5,253 bases of DNA. Origin: Actinomycetes bacterium (GTDB taxonomy: Bacteria; Actinomycetota; Actinomycetes; Actinomycetales; Microbacteriaceae). A program made the translations under genes and the position numbers. Where the stretch lies: NCBI GenBank assembly GCA_023432305.1, contig JAEYUT010000153.1, positions 1-5,253 on the forward strand, read 5' to 3'. Positions 4,734-5,253 of the stretch are shown one piece after another. The notes beneath the pieces are model-generated. The model saw only the letters and a program-made list of their open reading frames with translations. It searched no databases and was not told the origin of the DNA. Numbering within the stretch: the stretch's first letter is position 1; each line of letters opens with the position of its first letter.

Positions 4734-5253
4734 TCAGGCCAGGCGGCCGTTGGGCAGGTAGCGGCTCGCGAGCAGTCGCGTGACCAGGACGAACACCTGG
4801 TCGACGAGGATGCCGAGCAGGCCCAGGCAGATGATCGTGGCGAACACACCGGGCATGTCGTAGAACATCTGGAAGCGGGACAGCATCGCGCCGAGTCCTT
4901 CGTTCGCCTGCAGGAACTCCGCGGCGACGACGGTCATGAACGCGCTTCCGATGGCCAGACGCATTCCGCCGAGCACGTACGGCAGCACGGCCGGGAACAG
5001 CAGACGGGTGACCTCCTGCCAGCGGCTCGGGTGGTAGATCGAGATCATGCGCCACGCGTCGGGGCTGACCTTCACGCATCCGGCGAGCGTGTTGATGGTG
5101 ACGACCCACACCGAGGTGTAGACGATCAGCAGCACGATGCTGGTGTTGCCGGCGCCGATCCACACCAGGATCGGACCGAACCAGGCGAACACCGGGATGA
5201 AGCGGAAGAAGTCGACGTACGGGGTGAAGAAGTACCGCACCCGGCGCGAGTAG
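4734..5253 (-). CDS. ABC transporter permease, SsuC/TauC type, C-terminal part
   Basis: The reading frame is open to the right edge, so the N-terminus is missing; about 173 residues are present. They form a binding-protein-dependent transport permease (BPD_transp_1 fold) resembling the nitrate/sulfonate/taurine/ThiX group. Visible features are RVRYFFTPYVDFFRFIPVFA, typical of the segment before the conserved core; several transmembrane segments; and an EAA-type loop for contact with the ATPase (EVTRLLFPAVLPYVLGGMRL). After these come AAEFLQANEGLGAMLSRFQ and a final TM pair ending in ASRYLPNGRLA. A GTG at 5240 could be read as a start, but the family sequence continues upstream of it, so it is taken as internal. 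It is upstream of the MmgE/PrpD gene by 28 nt and probably in the same operon. The ATPase and binding protein are expected beyond the window edge. Substrate unknown. Confidence 0.9.
   Translation of the reverse strand, partial: YSRRVRYFFTPYVDFFRFIPVFAWFGPILVWIGAGNTSIVLLIVYTSVWVVTINTLAGCVKVSPDAWRMISIYHPSRWQEVTRLLFPAVLPYVLGGMRLAIGSAFMTVVAAEFLQANEGLGAMLSRFQMFYDMPGVFATIICLGLLGILVDQVFVLVTRLLASRYLPNGRLA

Noticed and set aside
2273..4783. An 836-codon open frame on the plus strand
   Set aside because: It is antisense to three clear genes (small membrane protein, flavin reductase, MmgE/PrpD). Its composition is rich in Arg, Asp, Glu and Ala without any domain, as expected for the mirror of high-GC coding DNA.
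4706..4849. A longer N-terminus for the MmgE/PrpD protein
   Set aside because: It would overlap the permease gene in another frame and reads as Ser/Arg/Cys-rich noise. AAGGA 7 nt before the ATG at 4705 decides the start.
1..5253. tRNA, rRNA, CRISPR arrays, insertion sequences or phage genes
   Set aside because: No regular repeat-spacer pattern, transposase-like frame or tRNA-like fold was seen by eye in the noncoding parts.

Overview
The window is high-GC DNA with GTG and ATG starts, AAGGAG-type Shine-Dalgarno sites and one gene that looks leaderless. This points to an actinobacterium. The gene style resembles Microbacteriaceae such as Microbacterium, but the genus is an inference and was not tested.

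Layout. At the left edge (1-60, minus strand) are the first 20 codons of a 3-hydroxyacyl-CoA dehydrogenase-type gene. A 259-bp divergent control region (61-319) separates it from a plus-strand pair (320-946 and 949-2208) encoding the small (DctQ) and large (DctM) membrane subunits of a TRAP transporter. The control region holds three copies of TGGTNNACCACT, resembling GntR/FadR-type operators. Two of them sit on a well-spaced candidate promoter for the TRAP genes. The third covers the -35 of a weaker candidate promoter for the dehydrogenase. A strong hairpin follows dctM, then a second, perfect 23-bp inverted repeat that reaches the stop codon of the convergent gene.

The rest of the window reads on the minus strand. 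From the right edge: a partial SsuC/TauC-type ABC permease (4734-5253), an MmgE/PrpD-family protein (3323-4705), and a flavin reductase-like FMN-binding protein (2711-3310). Their spacing (28 and 12 nt) suggests one operon, which ends at a hairpin around 2652-2682. A separate small one-TM membrane protein (2324-2611) follows and appears to have its own leaderless promoter.

How it may work together. Two importers (TRAP and ABC), a hydroxyacyl-CoA dehydrogenase, an MmgE/PrpD enzyme and a flavin-dependent redox protein side by side look like a catabolic island for uptake and breakdown of an organic acid or related small molecule. The substrate cannot be read from the sequence. No TRAP binding protein (DctP), ABC ATPase, ABC binding protein or regulator gene lies inside the window. 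The most notable observations are the three-operator divergent control region, the TRAP membrane pair without an adjacent DctP, an MmgE/PrpD protein with an altered acidic motif, and the long perfect palindrome between the convergent genes. None of these by itself proves a new system.
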